From positions 1,521,501-1,585,500 of the forward strand of contig JAWNZC010000344.1 in the NCBI GenBank assembly GCA_035771165.1: DNA of 64,000 nucleotides, read 5' to 3'. The notes below the pieces were generated by a model. That model was not told the origin of the DNA. It was given only the letters and a program-made list of their open reading frames with translations, and did no database searches. A program made the position numbers and the translations under genes. Of this stretch, positions 30,101 to 41,953 are shown in pieces (the first letter of the stretch is position 1; each line of letters begins with the position of its first letter). Source of the DNA: Paragorgia papillata. Its lineage: Eukaryota; Cnidaria; Anthozoa; Scleralcyonacea; Coralliidae.

Positions 30101-30962
30101 CTTTCTGCAGTTTCTCTAACCACTGCCTTGTGGGGAATATAGAACTCTCGTTGCTGTACAGATTCTTGAGTACGTTCTACGATTCCTTCTTCAAGTTGAT
30201 CCTTGATCACTTGGTCGTATTGTTGGAGCAGGTTTGACTTTTCCAACTTTCTCACGAGGCTGTCGAGTCTTCGTAGACTTCCGGATTTGTTGTTGTGAAG
30301 GGTTGGATGATTCCCTTTCCATGGGAGACCCGTCTCGTACCATCCCTCTGGGCTGCGTACCAATTGCTCTTGGAACTCTTTGTGGATGGTATCTTGGTCG
30401 CCAGTCGGAGAATCTTCTAAACCAAGTACGTCGAGGCGACAAAGATTTTCAAGCTCTTCGGCAGCTGTCTGAGTAATGACCATCTTACTCAGATTGACCT
30501 CTTTCCCAGGCGACATTATCGTCCAGCCAAACTTGGTTTTCTCTGCGATGGGCTCACCCTGACGCCCAATTTTCGGTGCGTTTTCCGTCTTCAATTTCGC
30601 GTATTCGTTTGTCCCTAAAACTAGGTGCACAGACAACATTGCTTTCTCGTCGTTATCGTTCATTTCCACGCCTTCTAGATGACTATACTTCGCAATCATT
30701 TCCGCGTATCTCGGGTTTTCCAAAACTAAAAGTTTGTCCTTGTCAACTTTGCTAGCTTCTACCTCGAGTGCAAAATCACCTTCGAGATTCTTCACGCGAA
30801 TTCCGTAAATTTGAACAACTTTCGTGACGGAACCTATCATCATTTCGATACGACGTTTCTCTGCCCTTTGAGGTTTCACCATTATCCTATCAATCAATGC
30901 ACTGGACGCATACGAACTACCCGCCCCAGTGTCTAGCAATGCACGACACTTAATCCTGTTAA
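27146..30962 (-). pseudogene. BEL/Pao pol: protease, reverse transcriptase, RNase H, integrase
   Basis: The minus strand reads an aspartic protease (CRALLDTGAGSSYAS), reverse transcriptase (LRIVYDASA, ITGDLKQAFLQVRI, SLYVDDLLSGG), RNase H (LHSFGDASGKG), then integrase with HHCC remnants (CKGCSRF), DFAGPI and FDNGRTF, and a C-terminal DUF5641-like domain. Around 29066 a short part of the RNase H region is missing and the frame changes. A TAA at 27593-27595 interrupts the integrase tail. The protease N-terminal side is cut off by the insertion at 30963 and continues at 41954. RT identity to BEL/Pao is clear from YVDD and domain order. Confidence 0.92.
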
Positions 30963-31320
30963 CACGGGACGAAAAAATGAAATTGCGATAAATTTGCACA
31001 TTTGCAAATAATTTGCATGTAATTTGCTAATGGCGTGTTTTGAATTTGCATTCCGATAAATTTGCAACGACTTTGCATATGAATTTGCGCATTTGCAAAT
31101 TAGTTACCAAATTTGCAAATAAATTTGCCTACGAGGGTAAATTTAAAGCAAATTTGAAAAGAAATTTGCACGACTTTGCACAATAGTTTATTCAACTTTA
31201 CTGTTTGTAACTTTGCAAAATTTTACTAATGAATTTGCTCACGTCAATTTTTAATGCAAATTCGTCATTAAATTTGCCAACTTTGACGCCGTTGCAAATT
31301 TATTGTAAAACTGAACGCTT
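30963..31320. repeat. Left sub-terminal array of AATTTGCA-like motifs
   Basis: More than 15 copies of (A)AATTTGC(A/G) or its inverse occur in about 350 bases, irregularly spaced and in both orientations. A related block, including TTTACTAATGAATTTGCTCA, recurs at 31990-32090. The right end (about 41640-41940) has the same motif density. Such mirrored motif clusters usually bind the transposase. Confidence 0.85.
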
Positions 31321-32107
31321 GGACCGTCTTCTATAAAAGTACAATTTTTAGGATGTTTTGATCAAAGCTTGACAAACTTAGTAAATGATCAGAATCTGAT
31401 TAGGCTGAGCGCGTTCTTTTGAGATAAAAACGATACACCTGTATAAGAATATTTTGTCGATAATTAAAACATGGGCATCTCTTGTATAGTTGTTTGTTAG
31501 GAACCTCTATTGATCGATATTCTCATACAAGCGAAAACCTGTTTGCATGCACTACAGTTCACCACAGTTTAATAGCGCTTTTTTAAGCGTGAACATCGGT
31601 AAGCAGATACTGAAACTAGGTCCCAAATTTAAACGTATTGCAACGTCGGCTAAATAGAGATTTAACTGAATTATGTGATGTTTTTTTACATATAATACGA
31701 GCAGGTCTTTCACCAATCTCGATCCTATCTGAAAGAAGTAAAAATTAGAAAAACGAGTAATTATCTGCCTGTATAATCAGTTCAACCATTAAATGAGATA
31801 TATGTTTATTATACATGTTGTGGTCTCACCAACACTTGATTACTCTAGTTCTTTGTCTTTTAATTTTTTTGTCTTTAGTTACTCTTGAAAAAATTAAGAC
31901 TTCAAACCTAAATAGATCTGGTAGTTTTAAAATATATGTACGGCCAATTCTTATTAGCTATTATAAGTGCTAATTACATTTTGCTGTTTTGTAACTTTGC
32001 GAAATTTTACTAATGAATTTGCTCATGTCAATTTAAAAAGCAAATTTGTAGTTAAATTTGCACAACTTTCCCACCGTTGCAAATATATAGCGTAAAATTG
32101 AATAAAA

Positions 32108-32108
32108 C

Positions 32109-32196
<88 letters not shown>

Positions 32197-32251
32197 GTAG
32201 TCAATCAATCAATCATTCATTCATTCAAACAACAATTAATTAAACAATTAG

Positions 32252-32294
<43 letters not shown>

Positions 32295-32300
32295 ATCAAT
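32108..32300. repeat. (CAAT)n tetranucleotide array
   Basis: Nearly pure CAAT/AATC repeats run from 32108 to 32195 and from 32252 to 32295, with a diverged gap between. The 77-residue NQSI frame over it is not a gene. Confidence 0.95.
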
Positions 32301-32344
32301 CAATCATTGATCAATCAAACTAACTAATTAATTAATTAATCAAT

Positions 32345-33230
32345 AACAATTAATCAACAGTGCCTTGTTCATTCAGATAACAAAAACCGAAAACATGCTT
32401 TTTGTTCGACCAAAAAAATATAACCCTATGTTCTAGACTTAGAATAACAAAAATTGTAACGTATCCTACCAAGAGGATACCCTATATAGCCTGTATCCTA
32501 GAGCACCCGCGCTCATCGAGAAACAACACGAATGCTTAAAACATGCTTATACACAAGCTTCTACAGAAAGGCATTTGCCTAAATATGAAAAAGTATGCTA
32601 AAAAACCTGAATACTTTTTGCGGCAGTGCTTTCATAATTCGATGTTTTTATCGATGCGTCATCGGAAGTCGTCGGATTAAAGTCGGAGCCTTGTTCATAG
32701 TTTTATTGGCCAATCATATCTCAAGAAATTTCCCGCTAAAACACACTAATTCAAGCAAGAAGATGGCGGGTTGGTTTAGTCTGAATGGACACAAGGAAAA
32801 AAATCCATCTTTTTATAGTGAACATCTACAAAAAACGCCATCATTTGTCACCAAAGTGGTACCTTAGGAAACCTCTGTTGTTTATCCCGTACTATTTGTC
32901 TGAATATGTGGATTTTTGACGTCGAAAAAGCTTGTTAAACACTGCAGTGACGGCACTGTACAAACAAAAACTGAAAACGAAGATTGATCACGACAAACGA
33001 CGCCAAAAAATTTAAGAAATCACGTTGCTTTGATAAAAAGAGGTTAGTAAACTGAAGGAGTGTGAACTATTAGTAATAGTATTCTGTATCTTGGATTAAA
33101 TTCCAGTATTCTACAGCGGGATAAATAGCGTTTGTATCTTCGAAGCTCGCTTCGAAGTCTTCGAAAAATATAAATTTTGACAGTGTTTGACCCATACATC
33201 AAATATCTAAGTTTGGCATGTAAAAACAAG
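32345..33230. other. Non-coding spacer in the 11-kb element
   Basis: AT-rich unique-looking DNA with a short TTCGAAGCTCGCTTCGAAGTCTTCGAAA inverted motif near 33138-33166. The 90-codon frame at 32595 has no recognisable domain. No supported gene. Confidence 0.4.
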
Positions 33231-33500
33231 TTAAATCGTTACTAGTTTTTGTATTTTATAAATGTATTTTGTAAGTTAAAACTTTTTGTGGTTACTCTTT
33301 GCAACCCTTGTTTTATAAATAAAAGTTTATATAAGCTTATCAAGGCTTTCTCAATTCCTTTTTTGGGCCAGAACTTAACTATAGAACACCAAATATAAAG
33401 ACAGAAAGATATTCTACCAACTAAATAAGACAAGTAAGTAAGTAGAAAGAAACAATTTGTTTATTTTTAAGTGCAGCTAATCTTATACCTATACAATACT
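33230..33500. repeat. Spacer module, copy 1
   Basis: This contains TTTGCAACC, a GGGCCAGAACTTAACTATAG segment, AAGACAGAAAGATATTCTACC, ACAAGTAAGTAAGTAGAAAG and a TTTATTTTTAAGTGCAGCTAA end. The same ordered blocks recur at 35350-35530 and 35780-35960 and in part at 34790-34860. A pentanucleotide array follows each copy. Confidence 0.8.
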
Positions 33501-33655
33501 TTTTATAGGTGATGCATTATTTAAGATGGTGTTTATACTATTGTACTGTATTGAATTATATTCAAATGTTTTGTTTGAATGTATTGCACTATTGTAAATA
33601 TTTATTTTATTATTTTGTATAGTTTTACAGTGTCTTAAAAGGTATAAACATTCTC

Positions 33656-34727
33656 TTTGCATTGTATTGCAGAGAGCTGTATTGTATATTGTATTGTATT
33701 GTATTGTGTGTGTGTGCTGTATTGTATTGTGTGTGCTGTGTTTTGCTGTGTTGTATTGTGTGTGCTGTGTTGTGTGTGCTGTGTTGTGCTGTGTGTCCTG
33801 TGCTGTGTGTGCTGTGCTGTGTGTGCTGTGCTGTGCTGTGCTGTGTGTGCTGTGCTGTGCTGTGTGTGCTGTGTGTGCTGTGTGTGCTGTGTTGTGCTGT
33901 GCTGTGTTGTGCTGTGTTGTGTTGTGCTGTGTGTGATGTGCTGTGCTGTGTTGTGCTGTGCTGTGCTGTGTTGTGTTGTGCTGTGTTGTGCTGTGCTGTG
34001 CTGTGCTGTGCTGTGTGTGCTGTGCTGTGCTGTGCTGTGTGTGCTGTGCTGTGCTGTGCTGTGTGTGCTGTGTGTGCTGTGTGTGCTGTGTGTGCTGTGT
34101 TGTGCTGTGCTGTGTTGTGCTGTGTTGTGTTGTGCTGTGTGTGATGTGCTGTGCTGTGTTGTGCTGTGCTGTGCTGTGTTGTGTTGTGCTGTGTTGTGCT
34201 GTGTTGTGTTGTGCTGTGTTGTGCTGTGTTGTGTTGTGTTGTGCTGTGTTGTGTTGTGTTGTGCTGTGTTGTGTTGTCCTGTGTTGTGCTGTGCTGTGTT
34301 GTGCTGTGTTGTGCTGTGTTGTGTTGTGCTGTGCTGTGTGTGCTGTGTTGTGTGTGCTGTGTTGTGCTGTGCTGTGTTGTGCTGTGTTGTGTGTGCTGTG
34401 TGTGCTGTGTGTGCTGTGTGTGCTGTGTGTGCTGTGTGTGCTGTGTGTGCTGTGTGTGCTGTGTGTGCTGTGTGTGCTGTGTGTGCTGTGTTGTGCTGTG
34501 CTGTGTTGTGCTGTGCTGTGCTGTGATGTGTTGTGTTGTGTTGTGCTGTGCTGTGTTGTGTTGTGTTGTGTTGTGTTGTGTTGTGCTGTGTTGTTTTGTG
34601 TTGTGTTGTGTTGTGTGTTGTGTTGTGTTGTGTTGTGTTGTGTTGTGTTGTGTTGTGTTGTGTTGTGTTGTGTTGTGTTGTGTTGTGTTGTGTTGTGTTG
34701 TATTGTATTGTATTGTATTGCTCATTG
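33656..34727. repeat. Pentanucleotide array (TTGTG/CTGTG)n with TTGTA edges
   Basis: About 1.07 kb made of TTGTG and CTGTG pentamers and occasional shortened GTGTG units, flanked on both sides by TTGTA pentamers. A block with regular CTGTGTG units lies at 34392-34488. All frames are open because the units lack stop codons; the cysteine/valine-rich and TQHN-rich frames are not genes. Confidence 0.97.
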
Positions 34728-34879
34728 CATTGCAATGCAATTCATTGCATTCCATTGCATTGTAATATTGTATTATATAGTAAATTTTCAAGCATTTATC
34801 TTTTAAGTGCTGCTTATATCATACCTATTTAATACCTATTTATAATTGAATAAATCATTTTTATAATATTGTACTAATA

Positions 34880-35345
34880 CTGTACTGCACTGCACTGTAT
34901 TGTACTGCACTGCACTGCACTGTATTGTACTGCACTGTATTGTACTGTATTGTATTGTATTGTACTGTACTGCACTGCACTGCACTGCACTGTATTGTAT
35001 TGTATTGTATTGTATTGTATTGTATTGTATTGTATTGTATTGTATTGTATTGTACTGTACTGTACTGCACTGCACTGCACTGTATTGCACTGCACTACAC
35101 AGTACTTCACTACACTGTATTTTATTTGTACTTTACTGTACTGTACTGCATTGTTTTTTTTATTGTTATTGCATTGTATTGGAGTGTTGTAAAGTTTTGT
35201 ATTGTATAGTTTTACAGTCTATCAACATTTATTGCATTGTAATGAGGACTGTGTCAGATTGCATTGTATTGCATTGCATTGTTTTGCATTGTTTTGCATT
35301 ACATTGCATTGTATTACATGCATTGTATTGGAGTGCATTGCATTG
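34880..35345. repeat. Pentanucleotide array (TATTG/TACTG/CACTG)n, then TTGCA-type units
   Basis: About 460 bases of pentamers shift from CACTG/TACTG to pure TATTG (34990-35050), then back to mixed units, ending in CATTG/TTGCA repeats at 35255-35345. Confidence 0.95.
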
Positions 35346-35349
35346 AAAT

Positions 35350-35530
35350 ACATTATTTTGAAAATATTACTGTAACTTTGCAAGTCACTCTATTTCAATA
35401 TCTTAAATTTTCATGTAATTTATTAGGTTAGAACCAAACAAAAATACAGAAAGATATAATTTTATTCTACTAACTATTTAACAAGTAAGTAGAAAAATAT
35501 GTTTATTTTAAATGTGACTTATTTATAAAT
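35350..35530. repeat. Spacer module, copy 2
   Basis: TTTGCAAGTCAC, TTAGGTTAGAACC, ACAGAAAGATATAA, TTCTACTAACTA, ACAAGTAAGTAGAAA and TTTATTTTAAATGTGA follow the same order as copy 1. Confidence 0.8.
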
Positions 35531-35779
35531 TATTAAAGATGATTTTTATATAATGTTGTTCTGTATAAGTATATTGTAAAGTTTTTAGAGATGTGCCAGA
35601 TCTGGGTATTCGTGCCCAGTGGGCAGTATCCAGGAAAATTCTGCTATCTCGCAGTGTCTGGTATTTGGTAAAACAGTTTATAGTTTTAAAGGACTGCCTC
35701 CCTTCCCTTGCCTTAATTATTTTGTCTTGCCTCACTTTGCCTAATTTATTTCTCAGGTATTGTTATGCATTTGCATTGT

Positions 35780-35960
35780 AATTTGGATTGATTCGAATTA
35801 CTGCATTGTAATTTTGCAAGTAAATTTATTTTGTATCATAACTTTTCATATGTTATTTCTAGACCAGAGTTTAACTATATTCCACCAAACATAGAGACAG
35901 AAAGATATTTACAAGTATAGACAAGTAAGTACTGTAGAAAACAACAATTTATACCTATTT
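35780..35960. repeat. Spacer module, copy 3
   Basis: TTTTGCAAGTAAATT, CTAGACCAGAGTTTAACTAT, AGAGACAGAAAGATATTTAC, ACAAGTAAGTACTGTAGAAA and ACCTATTTTATGCACTATAC match the other copies. The 4.3-kb TCTTG array follows directly. Confidence 0.8.
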
Positions 35961-36000
35961 TATGCACTATACCTATGTATACATAGATACCTATATATTG

Positions 36001-39000
36001 CATCTTGTCTTGTCTTGTCTTGCATTTTGTCTTGGATTTTGTCTTGTCTTGTCTTGCATTTTGTCTTGTCTTATCTTGCATCTTGTCTTGTCTTGCATCC
36101 TGTCTTGTCTTGTCTTGTCTTGTCTTCCATCTTGTCTTGTCTTGTCTTGCATCTTGTCTTGCATTTTGTCTTGTCTTGTCTTGCATCTTGTCTTGCATTT
36201 TGTCTTGTCTTGCATTTTGTCTTGTCTTGTCTTGCATCTTGTCTTGTCTTGCATCTTGTCTTGTCTTCCATCTTGTCTTGCATTTGTCTTGTCTTGCATT
36301 TTGTCTTGTCTTGTCTTGTCTTGCATCTTGTCTTGTCTTGCATCTTGTCTTGCATTTTGTCTTGTCTTGCATTTTGTCTTGTCTTGTCTTGCATTTTGTC
36401 TTGTCTTGCATCTTGTCTTGTCTTGCATCTTGCATCTTGTCTTGCATCTTGCATCTTGTCTTGCATCTTGATTCTTGCATCTTGCATCTTGCATCTTGCA
36501 TCTTGCATCTTGCATCTTGCATCTTGTCTTGTCTTGTCTTGTCTTGTTTTGTCTTGTCTTGTCTTGTCTTGTCTTGTCTTGTCTTGTCTTGTCTTGTCTT
36601 GTCTTGTCTTGTCTTGTCTTGTCTTGTCTTGTCTTGCATCTTGTCTTGTCTTGTCTTGTCTTGTCTTGTCTTGTCTTGTCTTGTCTTGTCTTGCATCTTG
36701 TCTTGTCTTGTCTTGTCTTGTCTTGTCTTGTCTTGTCTTGTCTTGTCTTGTCTTGCATCTTGTCTTGTCTTGTCTTGTCTTGTCTTGTCTTGTCTTGTCT
36801 TGTCTTGTCTTGTCTTGTCTTGCATCTTGTCTTGTCTTGCATCTTGTCTTGTTTTGCATCTTGTCTTGTCTTGCATCTTGTCTTGTCTTGCATCTTGTCT
36901 TGTCTTGTCTTGTCCTGTCTTGTCTTGTCTTGTCTTGTCTTGTCTTGTCTTGTCTTGTCTTGTCTTGTCTTGTCTTGTCTTGTCTTGTCTTGTCTTGTCT
37001 TGTCTTGTCTTGTCTTGTCTTGTCTTGTCTTGTCTTGTCTTGTCTTGTCTTGTCTTGTCTTGCATCTTGCATCTTGTCTTGCATCTTGCATCTTGTCTTG
37101 CATCTTGCATCTTGTCCTGCATCTTGCATCTTGCATCTTGTCTTGTCTTGCATCTTGTCTTGTCTTGCATCTTGTCTTGTCTTGCATCTTGTCTTGTCTT
37201 GCATCTTGTCTTGTCTTGCATCTTGTCTTGTTTTGCATCTTGTCTTGTCTTGCATCTTGTCTTGTCTTGCATCTTGTCGTGTCTTGCATCTTGTCTTGTC
37301 TTGCATCTTGTCTTGTCTTGCATCTTGTCTTGCATCTTGTCTTGCATCTTGTCTTGCATCTTGCATCTTGTCTTGTCTTGCATCTTGTCTTGTATTGAAT
37401 CTTGTCTTGTCTTGCATCTTGTCTTGTCTTGCATCTTGTCTTGTCTTGCATCTTGTCTTGTCTTGCATCTTGTCTTGTCTTGTCTTGCATCTTGTCTTGT
37501 CTTGCATGTTGTCTTGTCTTGCATCTTGTCTTGTCTTGCATCTGGTCTTGTCTTGCGTCTTGTCTTGTCTTGCGTCTTGTCTTGTCTTGCGTCTTGTCTT
37601 GTCTTGTCTTGTCTTGCGTCTTGTCTTGTCTTGCGTCTTGTCTTGTCTTGTCTTGCGTCTTGTCTTGTCTTGCGTGTTGTCTTGTCTTGCGTCTTGTCTT
37701 GTCTTGCGTCTTGTCTTGTCTTGTCTTGTCTTGTCTTGTCTTGTCTTGTCTTGTCTTGTCTTGTCTTGTCTTGTCTTGTCTTGTCTTGTCTTGTCTTGCG
37801 TCTTGTCTTGTCTTGCGTCTTGTCTTGTCTTGTCTTGCGTCTTGTCTTGTCTTGCGTGTTGTCTTGTCTTGCATCTTGTCTTGTCTTGCATCTTGTCTTG
37901 TCTTCCATCTTGTCTTGCATTTGTCTTGTCTTGCATTTTGTCTTGTCTTGTCTTGTCTTGCATCTTGTCTTGTCTTGCATCTTGTCTTGCATTTTGTCTT
38001 GTCTTGCATTTTGTCTTGTCTTGTCTTGCATTTTGTCTTGTCTTGCATCTTGTCTTGTCTTGCATCTTGCATCTTGTCTTGCATCTTGCATCTTGTCTTG
38101 CATCTTGATTCTTGCATCTTGCATCTTGCATCTTGCATCTTGCATCTTGCATCTTGCATCTTGTCTTGTCTTGTCTTGTCTTGTTTTGTCTTGTCTTGTC
38201 TTGTCTTGTCTTGTCTTGTCTTGTCTTGTCTTGTCTTGTCTTGTCTTGTCTTGTCTTGTCTTGTCTTGTCTTGTCTTGTCTTGTCTTGTCTTGCATCTTG
38301 TCTTGTCTTGTCTTGTCTTGTCTTGTCTTGTCTTGTCTTGCATCTTGTCTTGTCTTGTCTTGTCTTGTCTTGTCTTGTCTTGTCTTGTCTTGTCTTGTCT
38401 TGTCTTGTCTTGCATCTTGTCTTGTCTTGTCTTGTCTTGTCTTGTCTTGTCTTGTCTTGTCTTGTCTTGTCTTGTCTTGTCTTGTCTTGTCTTGCATCTT
38501 GTCTTGTCTTGTCTTGCATCTTGTCTTGTTTTGCATCTTGTCTTGTCTTGCATCTTGTCTTGTCTTGCATCTTGTCTTGTCTTGTCTTGTCCTGTCTTGT
38601 CTTGTCTTGTCTTGTCTTGTCTTGTCTTGTCTTGTCTTGTCTTGTCTTGTCTTGTCTTGTCTTGTCTTGTCTTGTCTTGTCTTGTCTTGTCTTGTCTTGT
38701 CTTGTCTTGTCTTGTCTTGTCTTGTCTTGTCTTGTCTTGTCTTGTCTTGTCTTGTCTTGTCTTGTCTTGTCTTGTCTTGTCTTGTCTTGTCTTGTCTTGT
38801 CTTGTCTTGTCTTGTCTTGTCTTGTCTTGTCTTGTCTTGCATCTTGCATCTTGTCTTGCATCTTGCATCTTGTCTTGCATCTTGCATCTTGTCCTGCATC
38901 TTGCATCTTGCATCTTGTCTTGTCTTGCATCTTGTCTTGTCTTGCATCTTGTCTTGTCTTGCATCTTGTCTTGTCTTGCATCTTGTCTTGTCTTGCATCT

Positions 39001-40310
39001 TGTCTTGTTTTGCATCTTGTCTTGTCTTGCATCTTGTCTTGTCTTGCATCTTGTCGTGTCTTGCATCTTGTCTTGTCTTGCATCTTGTCTTGTCTTGCAT
39101 CTTGTCTTGCATCTTGTCTTGCATCTTGTCTTGCATCTTGCATCTTGTCTTGTCTTGCATCTTGTCTTGTATTGAATCTTGTCTTGTCTTGCATCTTGTC
39201 TTGTCTTGCATCTTGTCTTGTCTTGCATCTTGTCTTGTCTTGCATCTTGTCTTGTCTTGTCTTGCATCTTGTCTTGTCTTGCATGTTGTCTTGTCTTGCA
39301 TCTTGTCTTGTCTTGCATCTGGTCTTGTCTTGCGTCTTGTCTTGTCTTGCGTCTTGTCTTGTCTTGCGTCTTGTCTTGTCTTGTCTTGCGTCTTGTCTTG
39401 TCTTGCGTCTTGTCTTGTCTTGTCTTGCGTCTTGTCTTGTCTTGCGTGTTGTCTTGTCTTGCGTCTTGTCTTGTCTTGCGTCTTGTCTTGTCTTGTCTTG
39501 TCTTGTCTTGTCTTGTCTTGTCTTGTCTTGTCTTGTCTTGTCTTGTCTTGTCTTGTCTTGCGTGTTGTCTTGTCTTGCATCTTGTCTTGTTTTGCATCTT
39601 GTCTTGTCTTGCATCTTGTCTTGTCCTGTCTTGTCTTGTCTTGTCTTGTCTTGTCTTGCATCTTGTCTTGTCTTGCGTCTTGTCTTGTCTTGCGTCTTGT
39701 CTTGTCTTGCATCTGGTCTTGTCTTGCGTCTTGTCTTGTCTTGCGTCTTGTCTTGTCTTGCGTCTTGTCTTGTCTTGCGTCTTGTCTTGTCTTGTCTTGT
39801 GTCTTGTCTTGTCTTGCGTCTTGTCTTGTCTTGCGTCTTGTCTTGTCTTGTCTTGCGTCTTGTCTTGTCTTGTCTTGTCTTGTCTTGCGTCTTGTCTTGT
39901 CTTGTCTTGCGTCTTGTCTTGTCTTGCGTCTTGTCTTGTCTTGTCTTGCGTCTTGTCTTGCGTCTTGTCTTGTCTTGCGTCTTGTCTTGTCTTGTCTTGT
40001 CTTGTTGCGTCTTGTCTTGCGTCTTGTCTTGTCTTGTCTTGCGTCTTGTCTTGTCTTGCGTCTTGTCTTGTCTTGCGTCTTGTCTTGTCTTGCGTCTTGT
40101 CTTGTCTTGCGTCTTGTCTTGTCTTGCGTCTCTTCTCGTCTTGCATCTTGTCTTGCGTATCGTCTTGCGTCTCACTCTTGTCTTGCATCTTGTCTTACGT
40201 CTTTTCTTGCATCTTGTCTTGCATCTTGTCTTGCGGCTTGTCTTTCGTCTTGTCTTGCGTCTTGTCTTGCGTCTTGTCTTGCATCTTGTCTTGCGTCTTG
40301 TCCTGCGTCT
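36001..40310. repeat. 4.3-kb (TCTTG)n satellite with TCTTGCA and TCTTGCG interruptions
   Basis: Almost the whole stretch is TCTTG pentamers broken by GCATCTTG, GCATTTTG and, in the last third, GCGTCTTG variants. Rare marker variants (ATTCTTGCATC at 36468 and 38107; GTCGTGTC at 37276 and 39052; GTATTGAATC at 37390 and 39170; GCATCTGGTC at 37537, 39314 and 39710) recur in the same order. They reveal a higher-order unit of roughly 1.6-1.8 kb present twice plus a partial third copy. The giant reading frames on both strands come from the stop-free pentamer and are not genes. Confidence 0.97.
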
Positions 40311-41420
40311 AGTCTGTTGTGAGCATGCACATTAACAAGTGTTGTATTTTTATGTGCAGTGTATGTTAATCATAATTTTAAATAAAATTTTTAAAAATGT
40401 CTTCTTTTCCTTTGTTGTATAGAAACTTCAACATCGTTAAATATCCGGACAACAAATTACGGGAAAAAATGTCTGGTGGAGCCTCATAGCCAAGTTGTTC
40501 AGATAGTTATCTTGTTCAGTAGCTTTTTTCATTATTTCATTCAATCGGATGGACTATATTTTTTCACTTCACAACATTCTTCAAAATATAAAAATCTTTA
40601 TTGATGTTCATACAATGTCATTCGCAAAAATCAATAATCTCTGTTTAGATATAGCTAATATTACATAGAAGTGACGTCTAAACAACTATGTGACGGAGAA
40701 TATGTGTCTTATCAGACCTACTGTAGTTCAGAAACTAATGGACAACTTGGCAAAAGAAAAACAAAACAAGAAGGAAATGCTTTCAATCCAATACATAACA
40801 ATGAACTGTTAATTGAAATTAGTTTAAAAATTTAACTCTTTCCTGTCGGAATTGGTGTTTAGTATTTTATTCTGGCTAACGCCAGACGATTTTATTCACC
40901 TCTAGGGAAGCCCTCGAACAGGAATGAGTTAATGTTAATTTGTCCATGAGTATGTAGGTTAGGATCAAATAGACATCGCGAAAAAAATAACAATTCTTAA
41001 TTTGTTTAAATACCGTAAATGTTTGCATATGTTACCGTTACAGTTTGTTATTTATCTTTTTAAAGTTTTTATATATATAATAAACATTTGTTAGGGATAT
41101 TTATATGTTTATATTTATAGGAATTCTATATCCTGTAGGTAACGCGATCACCTGGTTTCTATTTTGTGACAACAAAGACAGAGGCGCGGGATCTATCCCT
41201 GCGGCCGCTCAAGGATTTTTGCGACCAGCAAAGACAAGTGACGACAAGAATTTTAAAATCTTCTTTTCTCTTGTCGGAAGGACCCTTATATACTTAGCTT
41301 CACTCTCCGCGGTCGCTACGACATTGTTGCGTCCAATTGAAAACCGGGCTTGATGTTTGCTCACAATAATTCAATAAATTAACAGTGTTTAAATGCAAAA
41401 AAAATAATTTGAACTACATA
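40311..41420. other. Non-coding part of the 11-kb element
   Basis: AT-rich spacer after the satellite. A GC-richer patch at 41180-41345 holds an 82-codon open frame (from 41105) with no recognisable domain, so it is not called a gene. Confidence 0.4.
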
Positions 41421-41599
41421 GACCTTATTCCAAAATGGTCGCCGAATTATTATTCGTTTATGTGCATATAAATTAGCCCTTATGACCTCGGTTAAAAGTA
41501 AAAATTCTTTTGAATTTCCCACATGAAAACGAGTTCATAAGGGCTATTTTATATGTATATAAAAGAATTTTAATTTGACGGGCATTTTGGAATAAGGTC
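41421..41599. mobile_element. 179-bp MITE with TA duplication
   Basis: Perfect inverted termini GACCTTATTCCAAAATG are flanked by TA (41419-41420 and 41600-41601). The interior contains TAGCCCTTATGA and TCATAAGGGCTA as a second inverted pair, so the element folds into a nearly complete hairpin. No coding capacity; Tc1/mariner-type MITE by its TA target. Confidence 0.85.
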
Positions 41600-41639
41600 T
41601 ATAAGTTTTTTACATAAGCAAAGTTAAATCCGCTATAAA

Positions 41640-41950
41640 TTTGCATCTATGGAAAACATGATCAATTACATAAGATTTGCACGTAGCGCAAAAACGTTAG
41701 CAAATTCCGCCTTTGCAATAAATTTGCAAACTTTGCAAACATTTGTGCAAAGTTTGAACTTTGCAACAAATTTGCAATGACTTTGCACCGGCGGCTCTAC
41801 GGCAATCGCCAAATCCGCACCGGTTGCAAAGTTGACGGCAATTTCCAACTTTGCATATGTGCAAATCTGGCCATACGCGTGCAAAGTTGATGTTTGCAAC
41901 AACTTTGTCATTAAATTTGCAAATGTGCAAATCAATTTTTTCGTCCCGTG
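41640..41950. repeat. Right sub-terminal array of TTTGCAAA-like motifs
   Basis: This is the mirror of the left array: more than a dozen TTTGCAA/AATTTGCA motifs lead to the terminal TTTTTTCGTCCCGTG. It overlaps meaningless frames. Confidence 0.85.
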
Positions 41951-41953
41951 TAA

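Larger units (their letters stand above)
30963..41950. mobile_element. 11-kb inverted-repeat element inserted in BEL pol
   Basis: The termini are CACGGGACGAAAAAAT at left and the exact inverse at right, flanked by TAA (30960-30962 and 41951-41953). Removing 30963-41953 rejoins the BEL gag-pol frame at the protease. A three-base TAA/TTA duplication suggests PIF/Harbinger, but the termini do not fix the superfamily. No transposase is recognised. Both ends are densely repeated in AATTTGCA-like octamers, and the interior is mostly pentanucleotide arrays. It is a non-autonomous element bloated by microsatellite growth. Confidence 0.85.

Noticed and set aside
32077..32310. NQSI-repeat frame
   Set aside because: CAAT tetranucleotide array.
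33625..34832. TQHN-rich and CVLC-rich frames of 150-390 codons
   Set aside because: By-products of the TTGTG/CTGTG array.
35875..40335. Several very long reading frames (up to 1437 codons) on both strands
   Set aside because: They lie in the TCTTG pentamer array. A stop-free 5-base repeat is open in all frames, giving QDKTR or SCLVL repeats; no gene.
41105..41353. 82-codon frame in the 11-kb element
   Set aside because: No recognisable domain, no splice or promoter context, single short frame.
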